Assembly (NCBI GenBank): GCA_964370435.1
Contig: CAYJJG010000006.1
Span: forward strand, 19,843-83,842
Length of the DNA stretch: 64,000 nucleotides
Reading direction: 5' to 3'
From: CALVGQ01 sp964370435
GTDB lineage: Bacteria; Bacillota_I; Bacilli_A; Erysipelotrichales; Erysipelotrichaceae
The number at the start of each line of letters is the position of its first letter. Within the stretch, counting starts at the first letter, position 1. The notes beneath the pieces are model-generated. The model saw only the letters and a program-made list of their open reading frames with translations. It was not told the origin of the DNA and searched no databases. The position numbers and the translations under genes are program-made. Below are positions 40,977 through 49,680 of the stretch, piece by piece.

Positions 40977-41732
40977 ATGGAAAATTGCTTTAATGTTGCA
41001 AATTTAGATTTGTATTATGGGGATAAACAAGCCCTTAAAAATATCAACATAGAAATCAAAAAAAACTGTGTTACTGCTTTAATTGGACCTTCGGGTTGTG
41101 GTAAATCTACTTTTTTAAGATGTTTAAATCGTATGAATGATTTAATTGATGGATGCAAAATTAATGGGACTATTACAACACAAGGAAAAGATATTTATGA
41201 TGCTAAAGCTAACGTTGTTGAGCTTAGAACAAAAGTAGGGATGGTATTTCAAAAGGCAAATCCATTTCCTATGTCAATTTATGACAATATTGCTTATGGT
41301 CCACGTTGTCAAGGCATAAAAGATAAAAAAATATTGGATGAAATAGTGCATAATTCCCTTAAACAAGCAGCTTTATTTGATGAAATTAGTGATCGTCTTC
41401 ATGAAAGTGCTATGGGATTATCAGGTGGTCAACAACAACGTTTATGTATCGCACGTGCTATTGCTATGGAGCCGGAGGTAATATTAATGGATGAACCAAC
41501 AAGTGCTTTAGATCCAATCGCAACTGCTAAAATAGAAGAATTAATTGAACATCTAAAAAAGGAGTATAGTATTATAATAGTTACTCACTCAATGCAACAA
41601 GCTGCACGTGTTTCAGATTATACAGCTTACTTTTTAATGGGGGATTTAGTAGAATTTGATACAACTAAAAATATTTTTAATCGTCCTCAAGATAAAAGAA
41701 CTGAAGATTATATAACAGGAAGATTTGGATAG
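40977..41732 (+). CDS. pstB: Phosphate ABC transporter ATPase PstB
   Basis: Energises the Pst transporter. 251 residues: Walker A GPSGCGKST near 38-46, the PstB-specific FQKANPFPMSIYDNIAYGP, ABC signature LSGGQQQRLCIARA and Walker B VILMDEPTSALDP. The frame is open six codons further up, but AGGAGG directly precedes ATG 40977, which I chose. phoU follows after 10 bases. Confidence 0.96.
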   Translation: MENCFNVANLDLYYGDKQALKNINIEIKKNCVTALIGPSGCGKSTFLRCLNRMNDLIDGCKINGTITTQGKDIYDAKANVVELRTKVGMVFQKANPFPMSIYDNIAYGPRCQGIKDKKILDEIVHNSLKQAALFDEISDRLHESAMGLSGGQQQRLCIARAIAMEPEVILMDEPTSALDPIATAKIEELIEHLKKEYSIIIVTHSMQQAARVSDYTAYFLMGDLVEFDTTKNIFNRPQDKRTEDYITGRFG

Positions 41733-41742
41733 GAGAGAGAAT

Positions 41743-42384
41743 ATGCCAAAATTAGATGAAGCCTTAACAATGTATCAAGTCATTATACAAGAAATGGCAC
41801 ATAAAGTTAGAAAAATGCATGTCTTAGCACTTGAAATTATTGAAACAGGTGATAAAGAAAAAGCACTAACTATCATAAAATATGACGAATTTGTGAATCA
41901 CTATGAAGAGGAAATTAATGACAAAGCTCAGGAAATGCTTTCTTTATTAGCTCCAGTAGCAACAGATTTAAGAGTTATTATTGCAGGTATTAAAACTGCT
42001 AATGATTTAGAACGTATTGGTGATTATGCTAAGAATATTGCTCGTTTTGTAATTAAAAATGGCGCATTGAATCAACAAATTAGTGCTAAAGCTCAAGAAA
42101 TCGGAAAATTATTTTTAGATATGTTCGATCACACTATGGAAGCTTATCAAGAAAAAGATGTTAAAAGTGCATTAGTAATTCCTGATGAAGACGATAAAAT
42201 TAATGATTTATTCAATACTTTAAATAAAGATTTACAAGATGCAGCTAATAATAAAGAAATGTTAAAGTCAATTATTCCAGTAGTAGGATTACTTCGTAAT
42301 TTTGAAAGAGCAGGAGACCATACTAAGAATATATGTGAGCACTTAATTTTCTTAGTAAAGAATCAACATATTGATTTAGATTAA
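41743..42384 (+). CDS. phoU: Phosphate signalling protein PhoU
   Basis: Negative regulator linking Pst transport to the phosphate two-component system. 213 residues made of two similar three-helix PhoU repeats, each with the metal-binding pattern: TANDLERIGDYAKNIA and the second-half RNFERAGDHTKNICEH. An upstream in-frame start at 41725 lies inside pstB; ATG 41743 follows AGGAGAGA and is preferred. Confidence 0.94.
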   Translation: MPKLDEALTMYQVIIQEMAHKVRKMHVLALEIIETGDKEKALTIIKYDEFVNHYEEEINDKAQEMLSLLAPVATDLRVIIAGIKTANDLERIGDYAKNIARFVIKNGALNQQISAKAQEIGKLFLDMFDHTMEAYQEKDVKSALVIPDEDDKINDLFNTLNKDLQDAANNKEMLKSIIPVVGLLRNFERAGDHTKNICEHLIFLVKNQHIDLD

Positions 42385-42390
42385 GTACTT

Positions 42391-42420
42391 AACCATGCAC
42401 TGTTAGTGTATGGTTTTCTT
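42391..42420 (+). terminator. Bidirectional terminator between phoU and the Na/Pi transporter gene
   Basis: AACCATGCAC (42391-42400) pairs with GTGTATGGTT (42406-42415, one G-T) around TGTTA, followed by TTCTTTTT. The 3' arm overlaps the end of the convergent gene. Confidence 0.8.
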
Positions 42421-43329
42421 TTTATCTTTAGATAAAAATACACATAACGGATTAATTATTATAAAGAATAGCAATGCACCTTGAATATTAAAAATGAGGT
42501 GTACTAAGGCTATTTGAAAACCTACTGATAAAGAATAATGAGTGGCTATAAAGTTTATAAAAAAGGATGTACAGTTTATAAGTGGTACTGCAATGAGCGT
42601 AGCGAGCACATTAAATGTTAAATGTATTAGAGCACATTTTTTTGCTTCGATGCTGTCACCTAAGGAAACTAAAAAGGCAGTTGAAGTAGTTCCAATATTA
42701 GCACCATATATAAATAACCAAAGAGACAATAGAGGAAGTTGTGAAGCAATGGCGTGTTGTTGAACAATAGCTATGGATACTGACGAGCTCTGTATTAAAG
42801 CGGTAAGTAAAGTTCCAAATAATAGTGGAAATTCTTCAATAAAATGAAGAATTTTTACAAATTCTGAGGTGTTAGCTATAAATACTAAACTATTGCTCAT
42901 TAGCTGCAATCCATAAAAAAGCAGCGCAATACCAATCATTAGTTGGGATAATAGCTTTAACTTATTTACTGTTACTACATAAAGAAATGCACCAACAAAC
43001 AACAATAATAATGAATAATCTTGTAAGTTAATAAGGGTGATAAAGGGTGTTATCGTGGTTGCGATATTACAAGCAACAATCATAATTGCAGCTTGTTTCA
43101 AATTCATTTTTTCTGCTTTGATTAAACTAATGATAATTGCGGTAACAGCAGAACTTGACTGACATAAAAAAGTCATTAAAGAAGCACTTAAATAAAGTGT
43201 TAGTGTACTAAAATTATTTAATTTTATAGTAAAATGTTTCGAATACTTGATGCTGTCACTTAAGTAGTTTATTCCAAATAAGAATAAGCCAAAACCTCCT
43301 AATACATAACTGATGTGTGTGCTAAACAT
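42403..43329 (-). CDS. Na+/phosphate cotransporter family protein (NptA-like)
   Basis: 308 residues, about eight to ten hydrophobic segments. The two inverted Na/Pi-cotransporter repeats (PF02690 type) are visible, each with the core QSSS motif: LCQSSSAVTA (near 57-66) and LIQSSSVSIA (near 178-187). It lacks the C-terminal PhoU-like domain found on many bacterial NptA proteins. Convergent with pstSCAB-phoU, so two phosphate routes, high-affinity ABC and secondary, sit together. AGAGGTT is a moderate ribosome binding site. Confidence 0.82.
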   Translation of the reverse strand: MFSTHISYVLGGFGLFLFGINYLSDSIKYSKHFTIKLNNFSTLTLYLSASLMTFLCQSSSAVTAIIISLIKAEKMNLKQAAIMIVACNIATTITPFITLINLQDYSLLLLFVGAFLYVVTVNKLKLLSQLMIGIALLFYGLQLMSNSLVFIANTSEFVKILHFIEEFPLLFGTLLTALIQSSSVSIAIVQQHAIASQLPLLSLWLFIYGANIGTTSTAFLVSLGDSIEAKKCALIHLTFNVLATLIAVPLINCTSFFINFIATHYSLSVGFQIALVHLIFNIQGALLFFIIINPLCVFLSKDKKKTIH

Positions 43330-43665
43330 ACGATAATAACCTCTTCTAATATTGTATCCTATGCACTAAATTATGCTTGTAGAATAGTAAATTAGCTAAT
43401 ATGAGACAAAAAAATGTTATAGGATGTAACAGTCATTTACTTTTTATTTAACGTTTATAATTGCATTTAAAAGATTAGAAAAACCTAGTTTATAATTAGT
43501 GTTTAAATATATTAAAATTTACATAAAGGTATAACTAAAATTTAGTTATAAAATAAAAGTAGTATACCATGCTTGGAATGTTATTAAATAAGTTTTTAAT
43601 GGTTTAAAGAATGAATTAGCTTAAACGCAAGAATATGTTATAATGATTAAGCAAGGAGAACTAAA
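43330..43665 (+). other. Intergenic region with a 21-bp palindrome and the ybeY promoter
   Basis: This 336-base divergent gap has no coding sequence. It holds a perfect palindrome at 43530-43550 (arms TATAACTAAA and TTTAGTTATA around one A), without a T-run, which looks like an operator. TATAAT boxes occur at 43456, 43491 and 43639. The last has TG at 43636-43637 (extended -10) and lies 21 bases before ybeY, so it is the likely ybeY promoter. Confidence 0.6.
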
Positions 43666-44115
43666 ATGAACTGTGTTTTTAAAAATCAAACAAGAAATAA
43701 AATCTGGAAAGAATATTATCCGCTATTAGAAACGTTAGCTGGTGTTATTGAAGAACAGTGTCATGTTAATAAAGATGCTGTAGTATCTGTTATTCTAGTC
43801 AAAAGCAAAAAAATCCATGAAATTAATAAATTATATCGCAATATTGATAAAAGTACTGATGTTATTACTTTTGCTGCTCAAGAAGGGGATTCTTTTGCTG
43901 AAGAAGAATTATTAGAACTAGGCGATGTATTTATCAATGTTGATGCTGTTGAACAACAGGCTAAGGAATACGATCACAGTATCCAACGAGAAATTGGATT
44001 TTTATTTGTGCATGGAGTGCTACATACTTTAGGCTATGATCATCAAAACGAGGAAGAAGAAGAAATAATGTTTGAACTGCAACGTAAATTGTTAGATCCA
44101 GTTATACCACGATGA
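43666..44115 (+). CDS. ybeY: Endoribonuclease YbeY (16S rRNA maturation)
   Basis: Metal-dependent ribonuclease of rRNA processing and ribosome quality control. 149 residues with the zinc motif HGVLHTLGYDH near 125-135, preceded by ELGDVFIN. AAGGAG precedes ATG. The stop overlaps the dgkA start by four bases. The run ybeY-dgkA-cdd-era-recO is conserved in Bacilli. Confidence 0.95.
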   Translation: MNCVFKNQTRNKIWKEYYPLLETLAGVIEEQCHVNKDAVVSVILVKSKKIHEINKLYRNIDKSTDVITFAAQEGDSFAEEELLELGDVFINVDAVEQQAKEYDHSIQREIGFLFVHGVLHTLGYDHQNEEEEEIMFELQRKLLDPVIPR

Positions 44116-44441
44116 AAAAATTTCAGGTAGCATTTCAGGGTTTAATAATTGCGCTCAAAGATAAAAGTATTAGAATTCAGTTTATTTTGGCAAGCATAAC
44201 GCTTATAATTGGATACTTCCTAAATTTATCTATAACTCAGTGGTTATTTGTTTTTGTATCAATAGCACTAGTAGTTGTAAGTGAAATTTTAAATACTTGT
44301 ATTGAAAAAATTGCAGATTTTATTCAACCAGAATATAATCATAAAATTAAAGAAATAAAAGATTTGTCAAGTGCAGGTGTACTTTTTGCAAGTATGATTG
44401 CCTTGGTGGTTGCGTTAATTATAGTCTTAGAAAGACTATAG
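44112..44441 (+). CDS. dgkA: Undecaprenol/diacylglycerol kinase (DgkA family)
   Basis: Small membrane lipid kinase; in Gram-positives it recycles undecaprenol. 109 residues, three membrane helices, and the family core SEILNTCIEKIADFI (E at the catalytic position) near 57-71. An N-terminal amphipathic FQVAFQGLIIALKDKSIRIQ segment is also typical. Overlaps ybeY by four bases. Confidence 0.92.
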   Translation: MKKFQVAFQGLIIALKDKSIRIQFILASITLIIGYFLNLSITQWLFVFVSIALVVVSEILNTCIEKIADFIQPEYNHKIKEIKDLSSAGVLFASMIALVVALIIVLERL

Positions 44442-44453
44442 GAAAGGATATTT

Positions 44454-44852
44454 ATGGAACAAAATAAATTATTAGCTTTAGCTTTTGAAGCAATGGAAAA
44501 TGCCTATGCACCTTATTCGAATTATCATGTTGGTGCGTGTGTACTGTGTGATGATGGAACAACATTTAAGGGCAGCAATATAGAAAATGCATCGTATGGT
44601 GCTACGAACTGTGGAGAGCGTAGTGCTGTTTTTTCTGCTTACTCTAATGGATATCATAAAGAGCGAATTGTCGCATTAGCAATCGTAACAGATGGTCCTA
44701 TACTGGCAGGTCCTTGTGGTATTTGTAGACAAGTGCTTTCAGAGTTAATAAATCAAGATATACCGATTATTTTATCTAATAGAAAAGATACTAAGGTAAC
44801 TTCTATTAAAGAGCTGTTGCCTATGCAGTTTTCATCTGAGGATTTAAAATGA
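44454..44852 (+). CDS. cdd: Cytidine deaminase
   Basis: Deaminates cytidine and deoxycytidine in pyrimidine salvage. 132 residues, the homotetrameric form. Zinc/catalytic motifs NCGERSAVF (C and E near 53-55) and GPCGICRQVL (two Cys near 87 and 90). Overlaps era by four bases. Confidence 0.95.
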   Translation: MEQNKLLALAFEAMENAYAPYSNYHVGACVLCDDGTTFKGSNIENASYGATNCGERSAVFSAYSNGYHKERIVALAIVTDGPILAGPCGICRQVLSELINQDIPIILSNRKDTKVTSIKELLPMQFSSEDLK

Positions 44853-45745
44853 AGTCAGGATTTGTAGCTTTTGTAGGCCGCCCCAATGCAGGGAAAAGTA
44901 CTTTACTTAATGCACTAATTAAACAAAAAGTGGCTATAATTTCTCCTAAAGCGCAAACTACACGCAATAGTATTCGTGGTATATATAATGATCATGACAG
45001 CCAAATTATTTTCGTTGATACACCAGGAATCCATAAGCCACAACATCGTTTAGGATCACAGATGAATAAAGAGGCTTATAGTGCTGCTAAAGGTGTTGAT
45101 TTAGTTTATTATATGTTTGATGCAACGCAACCTTTTGGTCGTGGTGATGAATTTGTACTGGAAGTTATTAAAAAAATGCATTGTCCTGTTTTTTTAATTG
45201 TAAATAAAATTGATGAGCTTAATAAAGAAGAAGTTATGAATATTCTATTATTTTTAAATAGTAAACATGATTTTAAAGAAATTATCCCTATTTCTGCACT
45301 TAAAAATGATAATTTAGATCAGTTAGTTGCCGTAACTAAGAATTATTTAGAAGACGGTATAAAATATTATCCTGAAGACATGGTATGTGATTATCCTGAA
45401 CAGTTTATCATGGCTGAGATTATTCGTGAAAAGGTACTTCTTTTAACTAAAGAAGAAATACCTCATAGTGTTGCGATAGTTATCGAGAGACTTTTAAAAA
45501 AGAAGGGGCATCTTATTATTAACGCCATGATTCTAGTAGAGCGTGATTCACAAAAAGGTATTCTTATTGGTAAACAAGGTAAGATGATTCAGCAGATTGG
45601 TAGTAGTGCTCGAGTGGAACTAGAAGCGATTTTAAATGAATCTATTTATTTAGAGGTATTCGTTAGAGTCGAAAAAGATTGGCGTAATAAAGAGGCTAAA
45701 CTTCGTCAATTAGGCTATATACCTACGGAGATAGATGATGAATGA
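44849..45745 (+). CDS. era: GTPase Era
   Basis: Essential GTPase that binds 16S rRNA and assists small subunit assembly. 298 residues: G1 GRPNAGKST at 10-18, G2 region QTTRNSIRG, G3 DTPG near 60, G4 NKID near 124, and a C-terminal KH RNA-binding domain with GILIGKQGKMIQQIG. Overlaps both cdd and recO. Confidence 0.97.
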   Translation: MKSGFVAFVGRPNAGKSTLLNALIKQKVAIISPKAQTTRNSIRGIYNDHDSQIIFVDTPGIHKPQHRLGSQMNKEAYSAAKGVDLVYYMFDATQPFGRGDEFVLEVIKKMHCPVFLIVNKIDELNKEEVMNILLFLNSKHDFKEIIPISALKNDNLDQLVAVTKNYLEDGIKYYPEDMVCDYPEQFIMAEIIREKVLLLTKEEIPHSVAIVIERLLKKKGHLIINAMILVERDSQKGILIGKQGKMIQQIGSSARVELEAILNESIYLEVFVRVEKDWRNKEAKLRQLGYIPTEIDDE

Positions 45746-46475
45746 TACCATGGAAGGTATTGTGCTTAAACAAAGTGAATATCGTGAAAATGATGCTTTG
45801 TTGGAGGTTTTCTTCAAAGACATTGGTAAAGTGTCTTTAGTTTTAAAAGGCGTTCTTAAAGCAAATAGTAAAAACAAAGCTTTAGCTACACCGTATACGT
45901 GTAGTGATTTTTGTTTTGATTATGATCCTTTAAAATCAATGTTTTTGTTAAAAACAGGTGTAATTAAACAATCCTTTTATAAAATTCATGAGAATCTAGG
46001 GGCTATTGCTGCAGCTAATTTAATGAAGGAAATTTTGGAAAAATTTATAGTAAGTCATGAACCTAATGAAGCATTATATGATAATCTTTATTTCTGTTTA
46101 AATCAACTTCATCAACAGCATAATATCTATTTAGTAGTTAGTTTTTTTACTGCACAGTGTTTAAAAGAAATTGGAATTGAGCCAGAAGTAGATGAATGTG
46201 TCAATTGCGCTAATCAAAGGGTAAGTGCTATTTCTTTAACTGAGGGTGGTTTTGTATGCCTGGATTGCGCTAAAAATACCGATGTTATAAGAGGGGATAT
46301 AGATTCTTTAAGGATGTTTCGCTATCTTAATAAGGCATCGTATGAACAATTTAATATATTACTTGAACAACTATCACTGCGTTTTGTTGATACCAAAATC
46401 ATGGTGGATTTCTTAATGTATCATACGGGAATAAAATTGGTAAATTGGCGTCTTTTTGAAGAATGGACAAGTTGA
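45735..46475 (+). CDS. recO: DNA repair protein RecO
   Basis: Recombination mediator that loads RecA with RecR/RecF. About 246 residues: an N-terminal OB fold (EGIVLKQSEYRENDALLEVF), a helical part, and a zinc site with CVNC near 156-159 and CLDC near 175-178. Two adjacent ATGs (45735, 45738) overlap the end of era; CGGAG upstream fits the second slightly better. Confidence 0.92.
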   Translation: MMNDTMEGIVLKQSEYRENDALLEVFFKDIGKVSLVLKGVLKANSKNKALATPYTCSDFCFDYDPLKSMFLLKTGVIKQSFYKIHENLGAIAAANLMKEILEKFIVSHEPNEALYDNLYFCLNQLHQQHNIYLVVSFFTAQCLKEIGIEPEVDECVNCANQRVSAISLTEGGFVCLDCAKNTDVIRGDIDSLRMFRYLNKASYEQFNILLEQLSLRFVDTKIMVDFLMYHTGIKLVNWRLFEEWTS

Positions 46476-46501
46476 CTTGAAGTATTAAAAAATGTTATTA
46501 T
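46472..46501 (+). promoter_or_regulatory. Promoter of glyS-dnaG-rpoD
   Basis: TTGACT (46472-46477), 18 bases, TATTAT (46496-46501) with an upstream TG (46493-46494). It overlaps the end of recO and gives the downstream housekeeping block its own start. Confidence 0.65.
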
Positions 46502-46536
46502 ATGGGATATGCATAGTAAGAAAGTGAGTGATTAAT

Positions 46537-47910
46537 ATGGCTGTAAAAGATTTTGAAAAAATAGTCAATCATGCTAAAAATAGCGGTTTTGTATTTCAAG
46601 GTTCTGAGATTTATGGAGGCTTAAGTAATACGTGGGATTTTGGTCCACTAGGAGTAGAGCTTAAGAATAATATAAAAAATGCATGGTGGAAAAAATTCAT
46701 CCAAGCTAATCCTTATAATACAGGTATTCAAGCAGCAATTTTAATGAATCCAAAAGTATGGGAAGCTTCTGGTCATTTAAAGACTTTTAGTGATCCTTTA
46801 ATGGACTGTCGAAACTGTAAAGTAAGACATCGTGCAGATCATCTTATTGAGAAGCATTCCAATAATACAGTTAATCCTGGAGGTTGGACTAACGAGGAAT
46901 TAATGAATTATATTAAAGAAAATGACATTGGTTGTCCTGATTGCGGTTCTCATGATTTTACTGATATTAGACAGTTTAATTTGATGTTTAAAACTTTTCA
47001 AGGAATTACAGAAGATAGTAAAAATACCATTTACCTTCGTCCTGAAACAGCGCAAGGAATGTTTGTAAACTTTAAGAATGTACAACGTACAATGCGCAAA
47101 AAGCTTCCTTTTGGAATTGGGCAGGTAGGTAAAAGTTTTAGAAATGAAATTACTCCGGGTAACTTCATATTCCGTACTCGTGAATTTGAACAAATGGAGT
47201 TAGAGTTTTTCTGTATGCCTGATGAGGATTTAAAATGGTATGCATATTGGCAAGATTTTTGTATGCAATGGCTTATTAGCCTAGGACTTAACAAGGATAA
47301 TCTAAGAATGCGTGAGCATAGTGCAGATGAATTAAGTTTTTACTCTAAAGGTACGAGTGATATTGAATATTTATACCCATTTGGATGGGGTGAATTATGG
47401 GGTATTGCTGATCGCACTGATTATGACTTGTCTAAGCATATGGAGCACTCTAAGAGTTCTTTAGAATATTTAGATCCAACTACAAATCAAAAAGTAGTTC
47501 CTTATTGTATTGAACCTGCAGTTGGTGTAGAGCGTCTACTGCTTGCTTATATGTGTGACAGCTATGAAGAAGAACAACTTGAAAATGATACACGTATTGT
47601 GATGCATTTACATCCAACGCTAGCACCATTTAAAGCTTGCGTATGTCCTTTATCTAAGCAATTGAGTGAAGAAGCCTTGGCAGTATATACTTTAATTAGC
47701 GAGGACTTTAACTGCGAATATGATGAGGCAGGTAGTATTGGTAAGCGATACCGTCGTCAAGACGCTATTGGTACTCCATACTGCATTACTGTAGATTTTG
47801 ATACGAAAGAAGATGGTTGTGTAACAGTGAGAGATCGTGATTCGATGAAACAAGAGCGAATTAAGATTAGTGAATTACCTGCATTTTTAAGCAAACAATG
47901 TCGTTTTTAA
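46537..47910 (+). CDS. glyS: Glycyl-tRNA synthetase, homodimeric (alpha2) type
   Basis: Charges tRNA-Gly. 457 residues of the single-chain type found in archaea, eukaryotes and part of the Firmicutes, not the two-subunit GlyQ/GlyS. Visible: SGFVFQGSEIYGGLSNTWDFGPLG at 16-39, a zinc-type insertion with CRNCKVRHRADH and CPDCGSHDF, motif 2 FRNEITPGNFIFRTREFEQME, motif 3 EPAVGVERLLLAY, and a C-terminal anticodon-binding domain. A GTG at 46528 would add three residues; ATG 46537 gives the usual start. Confidence 0.95.
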   Translation: MAVKDFEKIVNHAKNSGFVFQGSEIYGGLSNTWDFGPLGVELKNNIKNAWWKKFIQANPYNTGIQAAILMNPKVWEASGHLKTFSDPLMDCRNCKVRHRADHLIEKHSNNTVNPGGWTNEELMNYIKENDIGCPDCGSHDFTDIRQFNLMFKTFQGITEDSKNTIYLRPETAQGMFVNFKNVQRTMRKKLPFGIGQVGKSFRNEITPGNFIFRTREFEQMELEFFCMPDEDLKWYAYWQDFCMQWLISLGLNKDNLRMREHSADELSFYSKGTSDIEYLYPFGWGELWGIADRTDYDLSKHMEHSKSSLEYLDPTTNQKVVPYCIEPAVGVERLLLAYMCDSYEEEQLENDTRIVMHLHPTLAPFKACVCPLSKQLSEEALAVYTLISEDFNCEYDEAGSIGKRYRRQDAIGTPYCITVDFDTKEDGCVTVRDRDSMKQERIKISELPAFLSKQCRF

Positions 47911-47925
47911 GAAAGGGTTTTGTTG

Positions 47926-49680
47926 ATGAGGATTAAAGACGAAGATATTACTGCAATAAGAAATAGAGCTGATATTGCAGATATTATCGCTCACTACATT
48001 CCTTTAGTTGCTAAAGGGCGATCCTTTAGTGCGGTATGTCCTTTTCATGATGACCATGATCCTTCTTTAAGTATTTCCAAAGACAAGCAAATTTATAAGT
48101 GCTTTGTATGTGGAAATGGAGGCAACGTATTTACGTTTGTTCAAAACTATGAACAATGTAGCTTTGTAGAGGCAGTAATTAAAGTGGCTGAGCGAATAAA
48201 CTATCCGCTCCAAGTTACCCAGTCGATGTTCGAAGTTAAAAAGGACCCACGTAAAGAAGGCTTATATAAATGTCTTCATGAGGCTATTGCGTACATGCGT
48301 TTTCAATTACAAGCTAGTGAGGGCGTTGAATACCTTGCTTATTTAACTAATCGAGGGTTAACTAAGGAAATTATTGAAAAATTTGAAATTGGTTATAATG
48401 GTTTAAATAATCAACTAACTAAATTTCTTAAGGCAAAAGGATATCCTGAAAGTGATATGTTAGCGAGTAGCATTGCTCGATTAAATGAATATGATGTTGC
48501 AGATACCTTCTTTAATCGTATTACTTTTCCAATTCATGATTCATTAGGTAATCCGATTGCTTTTACTGCAAGAAGTATAGATGTAAATGTACATAGTAAG
48601 TATATTAATTCACAGGAAACTGAACTCTATGTTAAGGGAAACACATTATATAACTATCATCGTGCTAAAGAACATTGCAAAAAAGCAGGAAAAGTAATCG
48701 TGTGTGAGGGTGTTATGGACGTTATTGCTTTTGCAAGAGCCAACATTTATAATGTTGTAGCTACTTTAGGTACAGCATGCACCAAGGAACAAATACGGTT
48801 GTTAAAAAACTGTGCAACTCATGTTGTATTTTGTTATGATGGTGACTTAGCTGGAAGGAAAGCAACACTACAAGCGAGTGAATTATGCCTACAATCAGGA
48901 TGTACCGTATCCGTATTAAAAAATGATAGTGGCTTGGATCCTGATGAAATTATTTCTAGCTTTGGTATAGCTGAACTTCAGCTAATGGCTTCAAAGGAGC
49001 TATTGTATATGGAATTTGTCTTTGAAGAATATCAAAAACAATATGACTTAGAAAATTATAGTGATAAAAAGAAATTTGCTTTATTAATTAAAGATAAGAT
49101 TGATGCGTTGAGTGATGACTTTGATCGTCAATCCTTCATGCATAAACTCACAGCATTGACCGGATTTAGTAGCTCTCAGTTGGCTGTTAAAGAAAAAAAT
49201 AGGGTTACTAAAGAGGTGCATGTTAAAAAAGTGAGTTTAAATCCGCTACAAAATGGTAAGACTAATGCCGAAAACGTTATTCTTTCACAAATGCTATTAA
49301 ATATTAATGCTAGTGAAGTGTTTAAGAGTGAATTAGGTTTTTTGGCAGATGATAATGCTCAACAATGTGCCATGCTTATTATTGATTATTATCGTAAATC
49401 AAAGGCAATGGCTGTAGCTGATTTATTAGATACCTGTACTAGTGATGCACAAAGAAATTTGATTATTGAGCTTGCAAGCAGTGAAATTTATAAAAAAGAA
49501 TATGATGATACTTATCTATTAGGAGCAATTAAACGATTTAAAAGAGCACTATTAGAAGAAAAATATCATGAAATTCAATCGCAGATAAAATCTGTACATA
49601 ATCCTGTAAGCAAGGCTGCATTAATAAATGAAAAGACTCAACTTCAAAGAAAATTGGGGGAATTAAAAAATGAAGAATGA
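47926..49680 (+). CDS. dnaG: DNA primase DnaG
   Basis: Makes RNA primers at the replication fork. 584 residues: CHC2 zinc finger (CPFHDDHDPSLSI, then CFVCGNGG, about 38-66), RNA-polymerase domain, TOPRIM with CEGVMD and DGDLAGRKA (about 258-315), and a C-terminal helicase-binding part. Two TTG codons precede ATG 47926; GAAAGG at 47911-47916 fits the ATG. It overlaps rpoD by 11 bases, the classical dnaG-rpoD macromolecular synthesis order. Confidence 0.95.
   Translation: MRIKDEDITAIRNRADIADIIAHYIPLVAKGRSFSAVCPFHDDHDPSLSISKDKQIYKCFVCGNGGNVFTFVQNYEQCSFVEAVIKVAERINYPLQVTQSMFEVKKDPRKEGLYKCLHEAIAYMRFQLQASEGVEYLAYLTNRGLTKEIIEKFEIGYNGLNNQLTKFLKAKGYPESDMLASSIARLNEYDVADTFFNRITFPIHDSLGNPIAFTARSIDVNVHSKYINSQETELYVKGNTLYNYHRAKEHCKKAGKVIVCEGVMDVIAFARANIYNVVATLGTACTKEQIRLLKNCATHVVFCYDGDLAGRKATLQASELCLQSGCTVSVLKNDSGLDPDEIISSFGIAELQLMASKELLYMEFVFEEYQKQYDLENYSDKKKFALLIKDKIDALSDDFDRQSFMHKLTALTGFSSSQLAVKEKNRVTKEVHVKKVSLNPLQNGKTNAENVILSQMLLNINASEVFKSELGFLADDNAQQCAMLIIDYYRKSKAMAVADLLDTCTSDAQRNLIIELASSEIYKKEYDDTYLLGAIKRFKRALLEEKYHEIQSQIKSVHNPVSKAALINEKTQLQRKLGELKNEE

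Noticed and set aside
43405..43460. Pho-box repeats before the Na/Pi transporter gene
   Set aside because: TTACAT and AACATT occur on the minus strand but not as a regular 11-base series, and too far from the start.
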